Positions 13,564 through 21,237 of a stretch of 22,519 nucleotides of DNA are shown one piece after another. The stretch lies in NCBI GenBank assembly GCA_036264255.1, contig DATARI010000193.1, positions 1 through 22,519 on the forward strand, given 5' to 3'. The notes below the pieces were generated by a model. It made no database searches. It was not told the origin of the DNA and saw only the letters and a list, made by a program, of their open reading frames with translations. Each line of letters begins with the position of its first letter. Position 1 is the first letter of the stretch. Both the position numbers and the translations under genes were made by a program. The DNA is from DASZIT01 sp036264255. Its GTDB lineage: Bacteria > Actinomycetota > Acidimicrobiia > Acidimicrobiales > RAAP-2.

Positions 13564-15312
13564 ATGGCCGAAAACCGACAGGCCCGCGAAGAATCCACCT
13601 CGGTGTCGGGCGTGGGTACCATGCGGGCCATGGAAAGCGCTTCGATCGGGACCGCGGCGCCGACCCCGTCCGAAACCGAGACCCCGAGCGACGGTCCGGA
13701 TCGCGACCGGGTGTCCCCTCCCCTGACCGATCCGGTTCCGACCGGCACCGGGACCGGCGGGGGAGACGAGCTGGAGGGGAGACCCTTCGGGCGCCGCTTC
13801 ACCATCGGGTTGGGAGTCGCGGTGGCCGTCGTAGTGGTCATCGCGCTGGTGCTTCGCTTTTGGACCCGTTCCGACCTCTGGCTCGACGAAGCCCTCACCG
13901 TCAACATCGCCAAACAGCCGCTGCACACCCTCCCGTCCTTCCTGAAGCGGGACGGGGCACCCCCGCTCTTCTACGTGCTCCTCCACTTCTGGATGGGGAT
14001 CTTCGGCGATTCCGACCTGGCGGTGAGGTCGCTGTCCGGAGTGATCGGGGTGGTCACGGTCCCTCTGGTGTGGTTGGCCGGGCGCAAGATCGGCGGCCGC
14101 ACCGCCGGGTGGGCGGCCATGCTGCTGGTGGCCACCTCGCCGTTCGCGGTCCGTTACGACACCGAGACCCGGATGTACGGGCTGGTGGCCCTGCTGACGG
14201 TGCTCGGGTTCCTGGCCCTGCAGCGGGTCCTGACCCGGCCCCGGCCCGGCAACCTGGTGGCGCTGGCCGTCGTCACCAGCCTCCTGCTCTACAGCCACTA
14301 CTGGTCGTTCTACCTGTTGGGCACCACCTTCCTGTGGCTCGCCTGGGAGGCATGGCGTGGGCGCCCGGCCTGGCGCCGGGGGGCCCGGTCGGGGATGGTG
14401 GCCATGGCCGTCGGCGCCCTCACCTTCGTCCCCTGGGTGCCGACCTTCCTCTACCAGTCGGCCCACACCGGGACCCCCTGGGCCACCCCCGCCAACTTCG
14501 CCGCCATGGTGAACGCGGTGGCATCCTTCGCCGGCGGGGGCAGCAACCAGGGACGGGCCCTCGCCCTCATCTACTTCGCCCTCATCGGCCTGGCCTTGTT
14601 CGGGGTCGCCACCGACCGGCGGCACATCGAACTGGACATCCGGACCCGTCCCCTCGGCCGGCCGCTGGGATGGATCGTGCTCGGCACCCTGGCCGGCGCC
14701 ATCGCCGGAGGGTTCCTGTCCAACAGCGCCTTCGATGCCCGCTATGCGTCGGTGGTGTTCGTCCCGGTGGTGCTGCTGGTCGCCATCGGGCTCACCACCT
14801 TCGTCGATCGTCGGGTGAGGACCGGCATCCTGGCGGTCGCCATCGTCGCGGGTCTGGTCGCCTCCTTTGCCAACGTCACCACCAACCGGACCCAGGCGGC
14901 CAAAGTGGTGGCGGCGATCAGCACCCGGGGGCAGCCGGGCGACATCATCGGCTACTGCCCCGACCAGTTGGGCCCGGCGGTCGACCGGCTGCTCCCCGTC
15001 GGCCGGTACCAACAGATCACCTTCCCCCGGGAGACCGGCCCCGCCTTCGTCAACTGGGTCGACTACGCCAACGCCTCCCACGCCGGCTCACCGAGCGCGT
15101 TCTCGGCACGGCTCGAGGCGATGAGCGGTTCGAGCCGGGACATCTTCGTGGTCTGGGCCCCCGGCTACCAGACCCTCGGGACCAAATGCGAGCAGATCGT
15201 GGACATCCTGCAGACCGATCCCAACTACCAGGTGCGCAGCCTGGTGGTGGGGAACCCCGCCCAGTTCTACCAACCCATGTACCTCTACGAGTTCGTGCCG
15301 ACCAAGCATTGA
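13564..15312 (+). CDS. GT39/ArnT-like polytopic glycosyltransferase
   Basis: Integral membrane enzyme expected to move a sugar from a polyprenyl-phosphate donor to an acceptor outside the membrane. The 582 residues have a disordered, Thr/Pro/Gly-rich cytosolic N-terminus of about 75 residues and a first helix at about 79-98. The first outer loop then carries LWLDEALTV with the D108-E109 pair, the catalytic-type acids of the PMT_2/ArnT fold. Further landmarks are APPLFYVLLHFWM (132-144) and RYDTETRMYG (197-206), followed by many helices and, from about residue 430, a C-terminal soluble domain. ATG 13564 is chosen because GGAGG (13554-13558) stands five bases upstream; a GTG at 13522 and ATGs at 13621 and 13630 are weaker. 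The PIG-V-like gene follows after seven bases, so the two form an operon. Confidence 0.88.
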   Translation: MAENRQAREESTSVSGVGTMRAMESASIGTAAPTPSETETPSDGPDRDRVSPPLTDPVPTGTGTGGGDELEGRPFGRRFTIGLGVAVAVVVVIALVLRFWTRSDLWLDEALTVNIAKQPLHTLPSFLKRDGAPPLFYVLLHFWMGIFGDSDLAVRSLSGVIGVVTVPLVWLAGRKIGGRTAGWAAMLLVATSPFAVRYDTETRMYGLVALLTVLGFLALQRVLTRPRPGNLVALAVVTSLLLYSHYWSFYLLGTTFLWLAWEAWRGRPAWRRGARSGMVAMAVGALTFVPWVPTFLYQSAHTGTPWATPANFAAMVNAVASFAGGGSNQGRALALIYFALIGLALFGVATDRRHIELDIRTRPLGRPLGWIVLGTLAGAIAGGFLSNSAFDARYASVVFVPVVLLVAIGLTTFVDRRVRTGILAVAIVAGLVASFANVTTNRTQAAKVVAAISTRGQPGDIIGYCPDQLGPAVDRLLPVGRYQQITFPRETGPAFVNWVDYANASHAGSPSAFSARLEAMSGSSRDIFVVWAPGYQTLGTKCEQIVDILQTDPNYQVRSLVVGNPAQFYQPMYLYEFVPTKH

Positions 15313-15319
15313 TCACGAG

Positions 15320-16504
15320 GTGAACCCCGGGACCCGGCTCCTCACCACCACGGCGGGTGACTCCGCAGCGTCGAGCGCCGAACCTCCGCTCCGCCGGTTC
15401 GGCACTGCGGTGCTCCAGGTCCTCCCGGCCTGGCTGGTGGCTCGGGCGGTGGTGGCGGTGACCCTGGTGGTCGCCCATCTCAGTGTGTCCCACCTCCGAC
15501 CGGGCAACAGCGCCGCCCTGCTGCGGGTCCATCAAGGCCTGCTGGGGTGGGACGCCTGGTGGTACCAGTCGATCGCCGCCCACGGCTATGCGGCGTCCGG
15601 CCAGCAGTCGCTCCGGTTCTTTCCGGCCTTTCCCCTCGCCGGCCGGGTGGTGGGCTGGTTACCCGGGGTGGGTCCGGGCACCGGGGTGATCATCGTCGCC
15701 AACGTCTGCTCGCTGGCCGCCATGGCGGTGCTGTGGATCCTGGTCGAGCGCGACCTCGGCGACCGGGCCCTGGCCCGCCGGAGCGTCTGGTTGCTGGCCC
15801 TCGCCCCTCCCGCCTTCACCCTGGTGATGGCCTACGCAGAAGGGGCCCTCCTCCTCTGCACCACGGTGACGCTGTTGGCCATCCGCACCGGGCGCTGGTG
15901 GTGGGCGGCGGCGGCCGGCCTGGTGGCCGGCGCGGTGCGTCCGGTCGGCCTCCTCCTCCTCGTCCCGGTGGTCATCGAAGCCATCCGGACCCGCCGGACC
16001 GGCCGGTCCGTCGGCGGCCTCATCGCCCGGTCGGCAGCGGTGCTGGCCCCGGTGGTCGGGACCGGGGCCTATCTGGCCTGGGTCAGCGGCAGCTTCGGAG
16101 ACGCCTTCCTGCCCTTCCGGCTCCAGGACCAGCCCGGGCACCGGGGGGTGATCACCTCCCCGTTGGGGTCGATGTGGAACAACCTGGTGGCCGCCAGCCA
16201 CGGCCATCACCTGGGCAGCGCCCTCCACATCCCCTGGGTGATCCTCTGTGTCGTCCTGCTGGTGGTGGCCTTCCGCCGACTCCCGCTCTCCTATGCGGCG
16301 TTCGCCGCCGCGGTCCTGGTGGTCTCGGTCGCCTCGTCGAACCTCGACTCCTTCGAGCGGTACGCCCTCAGCGGGTTCCCGCTGGTGATCGCCGCCTCCA
16401 CCTTCACCTCCCGGCAGGCGGTGGAACGGGTGGTACTGGTGGTGGCCGGGTTGGGGCTGGCCGGCTACTCGCTTCTTGCCTTTCTGGGTATTTTCGTTCC
16501 CTGA
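15320..16504 (+). CDS. PIG-V-like (GPI mannosyltransferase 2-like) membrane glycosyltransferase
   Basis: A 394-residue polytopic protein resembling the PIG-V/GT76 fold, which uses polyprenyl-phosphate mannose in eukaryotes. The first outer loop carries GWDAWWYQSIAAHGY (76-90) with D78, and is followed by RFFPAFPLAGRV (99-110), the two best-known marks of the family. AYAEGALLL appears further on, then a run of helices to the C-terminus. Bacterial members are seen in actinobacteria, but their donor and acceptor are largely unproven, so mannose is an assumption. GTG 15320 lies seven bases after the GT39-type stop; its GAGG overlaps the start, so the spacing is poor and translation may depend on coupling. 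A leaky N-terminal extension of about 25 residues is disordered. Confidence 0.82.
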   Translation: MNPGTRLLTTTAGDSAASSAEPPLRRFGTAVLQVLPAWLVARAVVAVTLVVAHLSVSHLRPGNSAALLRVHQGLLGWDAWWYQSIAAHGYAASGQQSLRFFPAFPLAGRVVGWLPGVGPGTGVIIVANVCSLAAMAVLWILVERDLGDRALARRSVWLLALAPPAFTLVMAYAEGALLLCTTVTLLAIRTGRWWWAAAAGLVAGAVRPVGLLLLVPVVIEAIRTRRTGRSVGGLIARSAAVLAPVVGTGAYLAWVSGSFGDAFLPFRLQDQPGHRGVITSPLGSMWNNLVAASHGHHLGSALHIPWVILCVVLLVVAFRRLPLSYAAFAAAVLVVSVASSNLDSFERYALSGFPLVIAASTFTSRQAVERVVLVVAGLGLAGYSLLAFLGIFVP

Positions 16505-16542
16505 CGGTCCGGCGGTACGCGACCCCGGGGAGGTCGACAAGG

Positions 16543-16642
16543 TACTGTTCAGGGGCAACGTCAGGTGTGAGACGGGCCATCACCTGCCCTCCCGCCACAC
16601 CGAGGCGAACGGGCCAGATCAGAAGGAACGGATTTCACCTCG
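16543..16642 (+). promoter_or_regulatory. Candidate promoter and structured leader of the UGM-like gene
   Basis: TACTGT (16543-16548) is a possible -10 in the 137-base gap. The presumed leader offers several stems. CAGGTG (16562-16567) can pair with CACCTG (16581-16586). The overlapping GGTGTG (16564-16569) can instead pair with CACACC (16596-16601), so these two are mutually exclusive. CGAGG (16601-16605) plus GAA (16607-16609) can pair with TTC (16634-16636) plus CCTCG (16638-16642), which would cover the first base of the GTG start and place AAGGAA (16623-16628) in the loop. No riboswitch class was recognised. Confidence 0.3.
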
Positions 16643-18228
16643 TGGGACAATCGTTGGACAGCACTACCGAGATCGACCCGAACGGCCCTCCGACTTCCGC
16701 TCCTGACCCGGTTGTGGTGATCGGTGCCGGGCCGGCCGGGCTGACCGCCGCCTATCAGCTGGTGACGGCCGGGGATCCGGTCACCGTGGTGGAGGGCGAC
16801 ACCGTGGTCGGCGGGATCAGCCGCACGGTGGAACGTGACGGATGGCGGTTCGACATCGGTGGGCACCGTTTCTTCACCAAGGTGACCCCGGTGGAGGAGT
16901 TCTGGCACAAGATCCTGCCGCCGGAGGACTTCCTCCTCCGTCCCCGGATGAGCCGGATCTTCTACGGGGGGAAGTACTACGACTACCCGATCAAGCTCTC
17001 CAACGCCCTGACCAACCTCGGGCTCCTGGAGGCCTTCCGCTGCGGGCTGTCCTTCCTGTGGGTGCGGGTCCGGCCGCCGAAGGACCTGTCGACCCTGGAG
17101 GGCTACATCGTCTCCAACTACGGGTGGCGCCTCTACCGCCACTTCTTCAAGACCTACAACGAGAAGGTCTGGGGTGTCTCGGCCTCGGAGCTCTCGGCTG
17201 ACTGGGGGGCCCAGCGGATCAAGGGCATGTCGATGTGGAACGCGGTCTGGGAACCGATCCGCTCGTCGCTGGCCGGCAAACGCCGGGACAAGTCGAAGCA
17301 GCTGACCAGCCTCATCGAGGAATTCCAGTATCCGAAGTTCGGCCCGGGCATGATGTGGGAACGCTGCACCGAGAAGGTGGTGGCGGCCGGCGGCGACGTC
17401 CGGATGGCCACCAAGGCCACCGCCGTCCACCTCGAGGGAGGGCGAGCGGTGGCGGTCAGCGTCACCACCGACGGCGTCACCACCCGGCTGCCGGCGTCGC
17501 ATGTCATCTCATCGATGCCGTTCACCGAGCTGGCCCGGATCGTCGACCCACCGGTGTCCCCCGAGGTCCTGGCGGCCGCCTCCGATCTCCACTACCGGGA
17601 CTTCCTCACCGTCGCCCTGGTCATCCCCGAGGACCGCGGCTTCCCCGACAACTGGATCTACGTCCACTCTCCCGATGTGCGGGTCGGTCGCATCCAGAAC
17701 TTCGGGTCCTGGTCCCCCTATCTGGTCAAGGACGGACGGACCTGCCTGGGCATGGAGTACTTCGTGTTCGAAGGCGACGACCTGTGGTCGAGCTCCGATG
17801 ACGACCTGGTGGCGCTGGCCACCAAAGAGCTGGCCACCATCGGGCTGGTCGACCCCTCCGACGTCGAAGCCGGGTACGTGGTGCGGATGGCCAAGGCGTA
17901 TCCGGTCTACGACGACGTCTATCGGGACAACGTCGACGTGCTCCGCCGCTGGTTCGAAGTCCACGCCCCCAACGTCCACCCGGTGGGCCGGAACGGCATG
18001 CACAAATACAACAACCAGGACCACTCGATGTACACCGCCATGCTGACGGTGGAGAACATCCATGGGGCCCACCACGACATCTGGTCGGTCAACGTGGAAG
18101 AGGAGTACCACGAGGAGATGGACGTTCGGATCGGGGAGGAGCCGGCCGCCGGGGGCCGCGGCTCGGGGCGGGATGCGCCCATCCTTCCGCGCCGGGCCAC
18201 CCCGGCCGGGAGCACCCCCTCCTCGTGA
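16642..18228 (+). CDS. UDP-galactopyranose-mutase-like FAD-dependent oxidoreductase (PRK07208 type)
   Basis: Flavoprotein of the amine-oxidase/NAD_binding_8 superfamily; the matching group is annotated as UGM-like but has no settled reaction. The 528 residues show the dinucleotide fold VVVIGAGPAGLTAAYQL (24-40) with E51 for the ribose, GGIS (57-60) and DIGGHRFFTK (71-80). EKVWGVSASELSADWGAQRIKG lies in the middle, and VGRNGMHKYNNQDHSM (448-463) forms the C-terminal FAD contact. It is longer than true UDP-galactopyranose mutase (about 370-400 residues), and the short Pro/Gly-rich C-tail from about 494 looks disordered. GTG 16642 is the likely start; AAGGAA lies about 14 bases upstream, rather far, so TTG 16654 is possible. 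The open frame runs far upstream, antisense-like and in conflict with the PIG-V-like gene. Setting among glycosyltransferases suggests sugar-nucleotide or lipid-linked sugar chemistry. Confidence 0.88.
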   Translation: MGQSLDSTTEIDPNGPPTSAPDPVVVIGAGPAGLTAAYQLVTAGDPVTVVEGDTVVGGISRTVERDGWRFDIGGHRFFTKVTPVEEFWHKILPPEDFLLRPRMSRIFYGGKYYDYPIKLSNALTNLGLLEAFRCGLSFLWVRVRPPKDLSTLEGYIVSNYGWRLYRHFFKTYNEKVWGVSASELSADWGAQRIKGMSMWNAVWEPIRSSLAGKRRDKSKQLTSLIEEFQYPKFGPGMMWERCTEKVVAAGGDVRMATKATAVHLEGGRAVAVSVTTDGVTTRLPASHVISSMPFTELARIVDPPVSPEVLAAASDLHYRDFLTVALVIPEDRGFPDNWIYVHSPDVRVGRIQNFGSWSPYLVKDGRTCLGMEYFVFEGDDLWSSSDDDLVALATKELATIGLVDPSDVEAGYVVRMAKAYPVYDDVYRDNVDVLRRWFEVHAPNVHPVGRNGMHKYNNQDHSMYTAMLTVENIHGAHHDIWSVNVEEEYHEEMDVRIGEEPAAGGRGSGRDAPILPRRATPAGSTPSS

Positions 18229-18267
18229 TGGCCCGGCATTGAGCCACCCGGCGCTGGGACGTCCGGC

Positions 18268-19842
18268 ATGAGCGCCGACGGCTCCGACGGCTCCAACCGC
18301 GCCGGAGGCCCGGAGGGCGGACCGTCTTCGTCACCCGGGTTCGACGTCATGCTCGGGGAGATCGACCTCGCCACCGAGCCCCTGTCGGAATCGGTGGCGC
18401 TGGCACCGGCGGTCGGCATCGCCGTCGGCGGGGGATCGATCATCTCGCTTCCCCACGACGAGCCGGGGGCGGGTGGCGGCCCGAGTGCGGAGTCGTTCCG
18501 GACCGGGATCGTCCAGGCCAGCCCCGTCGCGATCGCCGGCCTGGTGGTGAACGCCGCGTCGGCGGTGGTGGTGGTGCTGGTGGCCCACCTGGTTTCCTCC
18601 CGCTCCTACGGCGTCATCGCCCAGCTGCTGGGTCTCTTCTTCATCCTCTCCATGCCCGGTTCGGCGGTCCTGGTCGGCGTGGTCCGGAGGGTGACCGTGC
18701 TCCAGCGGATCGGGCAGGGCGACCGGGTCCACCGGTGGGTGGCGAGCGTCCACCGCATCGTGGTGGCGGTGCTGGTTCTCGAGGTGGGCGTGGTGTGGCT
18801 GCTGCAGGGGTGGATCGCCCATCAGCTGTCGCTGCCCAACGACCAGGGGGTGCTGCCGATCCTGGCCGCCGCCGGGGTCTGGATCCTCCTCAGCGTCGAT
18901 CGAGGCCTGCTCCAGGCTCACCGCGACTACCGGGCCCTGGCCGTCAACCTGCTGATGGAAGGGGCGGTGAAGGCGATCTGCGTGATCGGCTTCGTCGCCA
19001 TCGGGATGGGGGTCTCGGGCTACGCGCTGGGCATCCTGGCCAGCGAGGTGGCCGCCACCGCCCACGCCCGGTGGCTGGCCGCCCGGGCCTGGCCCGCCGT
19101 CCCCCCGGTCACCGCCGCGGTCGATCCGCCGACGACCAACGGGGCGGCGGCCTCCAACGAGGTGGTCCGGCGGGTGTTGATCGCCGACGTCTCGGCCGCC
19201 TTCGTCGGCCTCGCCCTCCTCGGCCTCCTGCAGAACGTCGACGTCATCCTGATCGGGCGGCTCGATCACCGGAACGCCGGCGCCTACGCCGCCATCTCGG
19301 TGGCATCCAAGGCGTTGGTGTTCGGGGCCCTGGCCCTGGGGGCCTATCTCCTCCCGGAGGCCACCATCCGTTGGAACGAAGGTGGCCACGCGGTTCGGCA
19401 ACTGGTGGTCACCCTGATGTTCCTGGCCGTGCCCGCGGTGGTGCTGTTGGCCATCGCCATCTTCATTCCCAACTGGTTCCTCTCCCTCATCTTCACCGCC
19501 AAGCTGAGCTCGGCCGCCTCCGCCTTCGCCTACCTGGTGGTGGCCATGATCTTTCTCTGCATCTCGGTGCTGTTGACCAATTACCTGTTCGGGGTGGGCC
19601 GGCGGTGGATCGTCCTGCTGCTGCTGGCCGGATCCGTCGCCGGCATCGCTTCGGTGGCCGCCGCCCACGGTCAGCCGGTGGACACCGCCCAGGCCGATCT
19701 GTTCGTCCAGGCCGGGTTGGCCGCGGCCATGGTCGGGGCGTTCGTGGTCATTCATCACCGGGAGCACGGCTACCAGTGGTTCCGGCACCGGGACCCCCAA
19801 CCCACCCTCCGGCCCGCGCCGGAGGCCGGAGGTCCCGCCTGA
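18268..19842 (+). CDS. Wzx/MOP-type polysaccharide flippase-like membrane protein
   Basis: A 524-residue integral membrane protein with about 11-12 hydrophobic helices from residue 84 to 505, in the arrangement of oligosaccharide flippases and polysaccharide-biosynthesis proteins of the MOP superfamily. The role would be to turn lipid-linked oligosaccharide from the inner to the outer leaflet. Supporting features are NAASAVVVVLVAHLVSSRSYG in the first helix and loop, LLGLLQNVDVILIGRLD in the middle (a typical D-x-I-L-I-G turn) and AGAYAAISVASKALVFGAL just after. The first 78 residues are Ser/Gly/Pro-rich and acidic and contain MLGEID (28-33); this extension is unusual for a flippase. ATG 18268 has only GGGA nearby; ATG 18349 is an alternative that would shorten the extension. 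It follows the UGM-like gene by 39 bases. Confidence 0.82.
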   Translation: MSADGSDGSNRAGGPEGGPSSSPGFDVMLGEIDLATEPLSESVALAPAVGIAVGGGSIISLPHDEPGAGGGPSAESFRTGIVQASPVAIAGLVVNAASAVVVVLVAHLVSSRSYGVIAQLLGLFFILSMPGSAVLVGVVRRVTVLQRIGQGDRVHRWVASVHRIVVAVLVLEVGVVWLLQGWIAHQLSLPNDQGVLPILAAAGVWILLSVDRGLLQAHRDYRALAVNLLMEGAVKAICVIGFVAIGMGVSGYALGILASEVAATAHARWLAARAWPAVPPVTAAVDPPTTNGAAASNEVVRRVLIADVSAAFVGLALLGLLQNVDVILIGRLDHRNAGAYAAISVASKALVFGALALGAYLLPEATIRWNEGGHAVRQLVVTLMFLAVPAVVLLAIAIFIPNWFLSLIFTAKLSSAASAFAYLVVAMIFLCISVLLTNYLFGVGRRWIVLLLLAGSVAGIASVAAAHGQPVDTAQADLFVQAGLAAAMVGAFVVIHHREHGYQWFRHRDPQPTLRPAPEAGGPA

Positions 19843-19868
19843 GTCCCGGCTGTGCGGCGGAAGTCCAG

Positions 19869-19874
19869 TACGAT
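19869..19874 (+). promoter_or_regulatory. Weak -10 candidate before the GT4 gene
   Basis: TACGAT fits TANNNT and lies 70 bases before the GT4 start, in a 102-base gap that is longer than the others in this block. A short palindrome TCCGG-A-CCGGA (19882-19892) follows directly. No -35 is evident. The gene may equally be read from upstream. Confidence 0.22.
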
Positions 19875-19944
19875 GACGGTTTCCGGACCGGAGGCGGGCC
19901 GATCGAGGCGACGTGAACGACGGGGATCTGGAAGAGTGGGGACG

Positions 19945-21237
19945 ATGAACAGTGTTTCGGCAGAGTCCGGGGGGGCCGGGGACGGGGCCGCCGCCGGCGC
20001 CTTCGACCTCAACGACGATGAGCTGGCCGAGCCACTCAGCGGAGGCCTCCCGGGGTACTCGCCGTTCGACGAACCGGCACTGTCCCCGTTCGCCGACATG
20101 TCGCTCGGGGAGATCGCCGACGCCGCCGATCTGCGGCGAGTGGACGTGGTGGCCTGGCGGGACTTCGATGACCCGGAAGCCGGGGGTTCGGAGCTCCACG
20201 CCAACCAGATCCTCTCGGCCTGGGCCGAGGCGGGGTTGGACATCACCCTCACCACCTCGTCGGTAGCCGAGGCCCGGGCCATCGCCCGTCGGGATGGCTA
20301 CCGGGTGGTGCGGCGGGCCGGCCGCTACGCGGTGTTCCCCCGCACCATGCTCTCCGGGGCGCTTGGTCGACTGGGCTCGGCCGACGGCCTGGTCGAGGTC
20401 TGGAACGGCATGCCCTTCTTCTCGCCCCTCTGGGCCCGGTGCCCACGGGTCACCTTCCTCCACCACGTCCACGCCGAGATGTGGAACATGGTGCTCCCCC
20501 GGGGACTGGCCGCCCTCGGCTACACCATCGAGCACCATCTGGCCCCCCCGATCTACCGGCGGAGCCGGATCGTCACCCTCTCCTCGTCATCCAAGGCGGA
20601 GATCGTCGACCGCCTCGGCATCCCCGCCGAGCGGGTGACGGTGTGCCCACCGGGGGTCGACCGCCGATTCTCCCCCGGCGGTGAGCGGTCGGAGCCCCCG
20701 TTGGTGGTGGCCGTCGGACGGCTGGTCCCGGTCAAGCGGTTCGAGATGATGGTGGAGGCCCTGGTCCGGGTGAAGCGACTTCATCCTGACCTGCAGGCGG
20801 TGATCGCCGGCGAGGGCTACGAGCGTCCCCTTCTCGAGAGCCTCATCCGCGCCCGGGGGGCCGAGTCCTGGATTTCGTTGCCCGGGTTCGTCGGCGACGA
20901 CGACCTGGTCGACCTCTACCGGGCCGCCTGGGTGGTGGCGTCGAGCTCTCTCCGGGAAGGTTGGGGAATGACGGTGACCGAGGCGGGTGCCTGCGGGACC
21001 CCGTCGGTGGCTTCCCGGATCAGCGGCCACCGGGACTCGGTGATCGACGACCGGACCGGGCTCCTGTTCGATGATCCGGAGGGGATGGGCGACGCATTGG
21101 ATGCGGTCATCTCCGACGAGATCCTCCGGAAGCGCCTGGGGATCGGGGCCTTCGAACATGCCGCCCAGTTCTCCTGGGACGCCGCCGCCCGCGGGGCGTT
21201 GGCCGTCCTGGCCTCCGAAGCCCTGGCCCGTCGCTAA
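19945..21237 (+). CDS. GT4 family (GT-B fold) glycosyltransferase
   Basis: Cytosolic or membrane-associated enzyme that adds a sugar from a nucleotide donor to a growing glycan, probably lipid-linked. Of the 430 residues, the first 62 or so are acidic and disordered, with LGEIAD at 54-59. The N-terminal Rossmann half begins at VDVVAWRDFDDPEAGGSELHA (66-86), with the acceptor-loop AGGSE pattern of GT4. The C-terminal half has VVAVGRLVPVKRFEMMVEAL, IAGEGYERPLL and GFVGDDDLVDLY, and ends in the donor-binding E338-x7-E346 motif REGWGMTVTEAGACGTPSVAS. The catalytic set is complete. ATG 19945 is chosen for its fit and the purine-rich GAGTGGGGA before it; the frame is open to GTG 19852. Its stop codon overlaps that of the convergent AftD-like gene. 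Confidence 0.92.
   Translation: MNSVSAESGGAGDGAAAGAFDLNDDELAEPLSGGLPGYSPFDEPALSPFADMSLGEIADAADLRRVDVVAWRDFDDPEAGGSELHANQILSAWAEAGLDITLTTSSVAEARAIARRDGYRVVRRAGRYAVFPRTMLSGALGRLGSADGLVEVWNGMPFFSPLWARCPRVTFLHHVHAEMWNMVLPRGLAALGYTIEHHLAPPIYRRSRIVTLSSSSKAEIVDRLGIPAERVTVCPPGVDRRFSPGGERSEPPLVVAVGRLVPVKRFEMMVEALVRVKRLHPDLQAVIAGEGYERPLLESLIRARGAESWISLPGFVGDDDLVDLYRAAWVVASSSLREGWGMTVTEAGACGTPSVASRISGHRDSVIDDRTGLLFDDPEGMGDALDAVISDEILRKRLGIGAFEHAAQFSWDAAARGALAVLASEALARR

Noticed and set aside
13441..15081. Long antisense frame over the GT39-type gene
   Set aside because: It lacks any recognisable motif, while the + strand frame has clear family features and a good ribosome-binding site.
15547..16641. 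365-codon upstream extension of the UGM-like frame across the PIG-V-like gene
   Set aside because: The extension is Arg/Gly/Pro-rich shadow sequence in another frame of the PIG-V-like gene; the FAD-binding fold begins only after 16642.
18331..20538. Open frame of about 735 codons antisense to the flippase and GT4 genes
   Set aside because: It spans two real genes and the gap between them, its translation is rich in His, Gly, Asp and Gln, and it shows no domain; it is a shadow.
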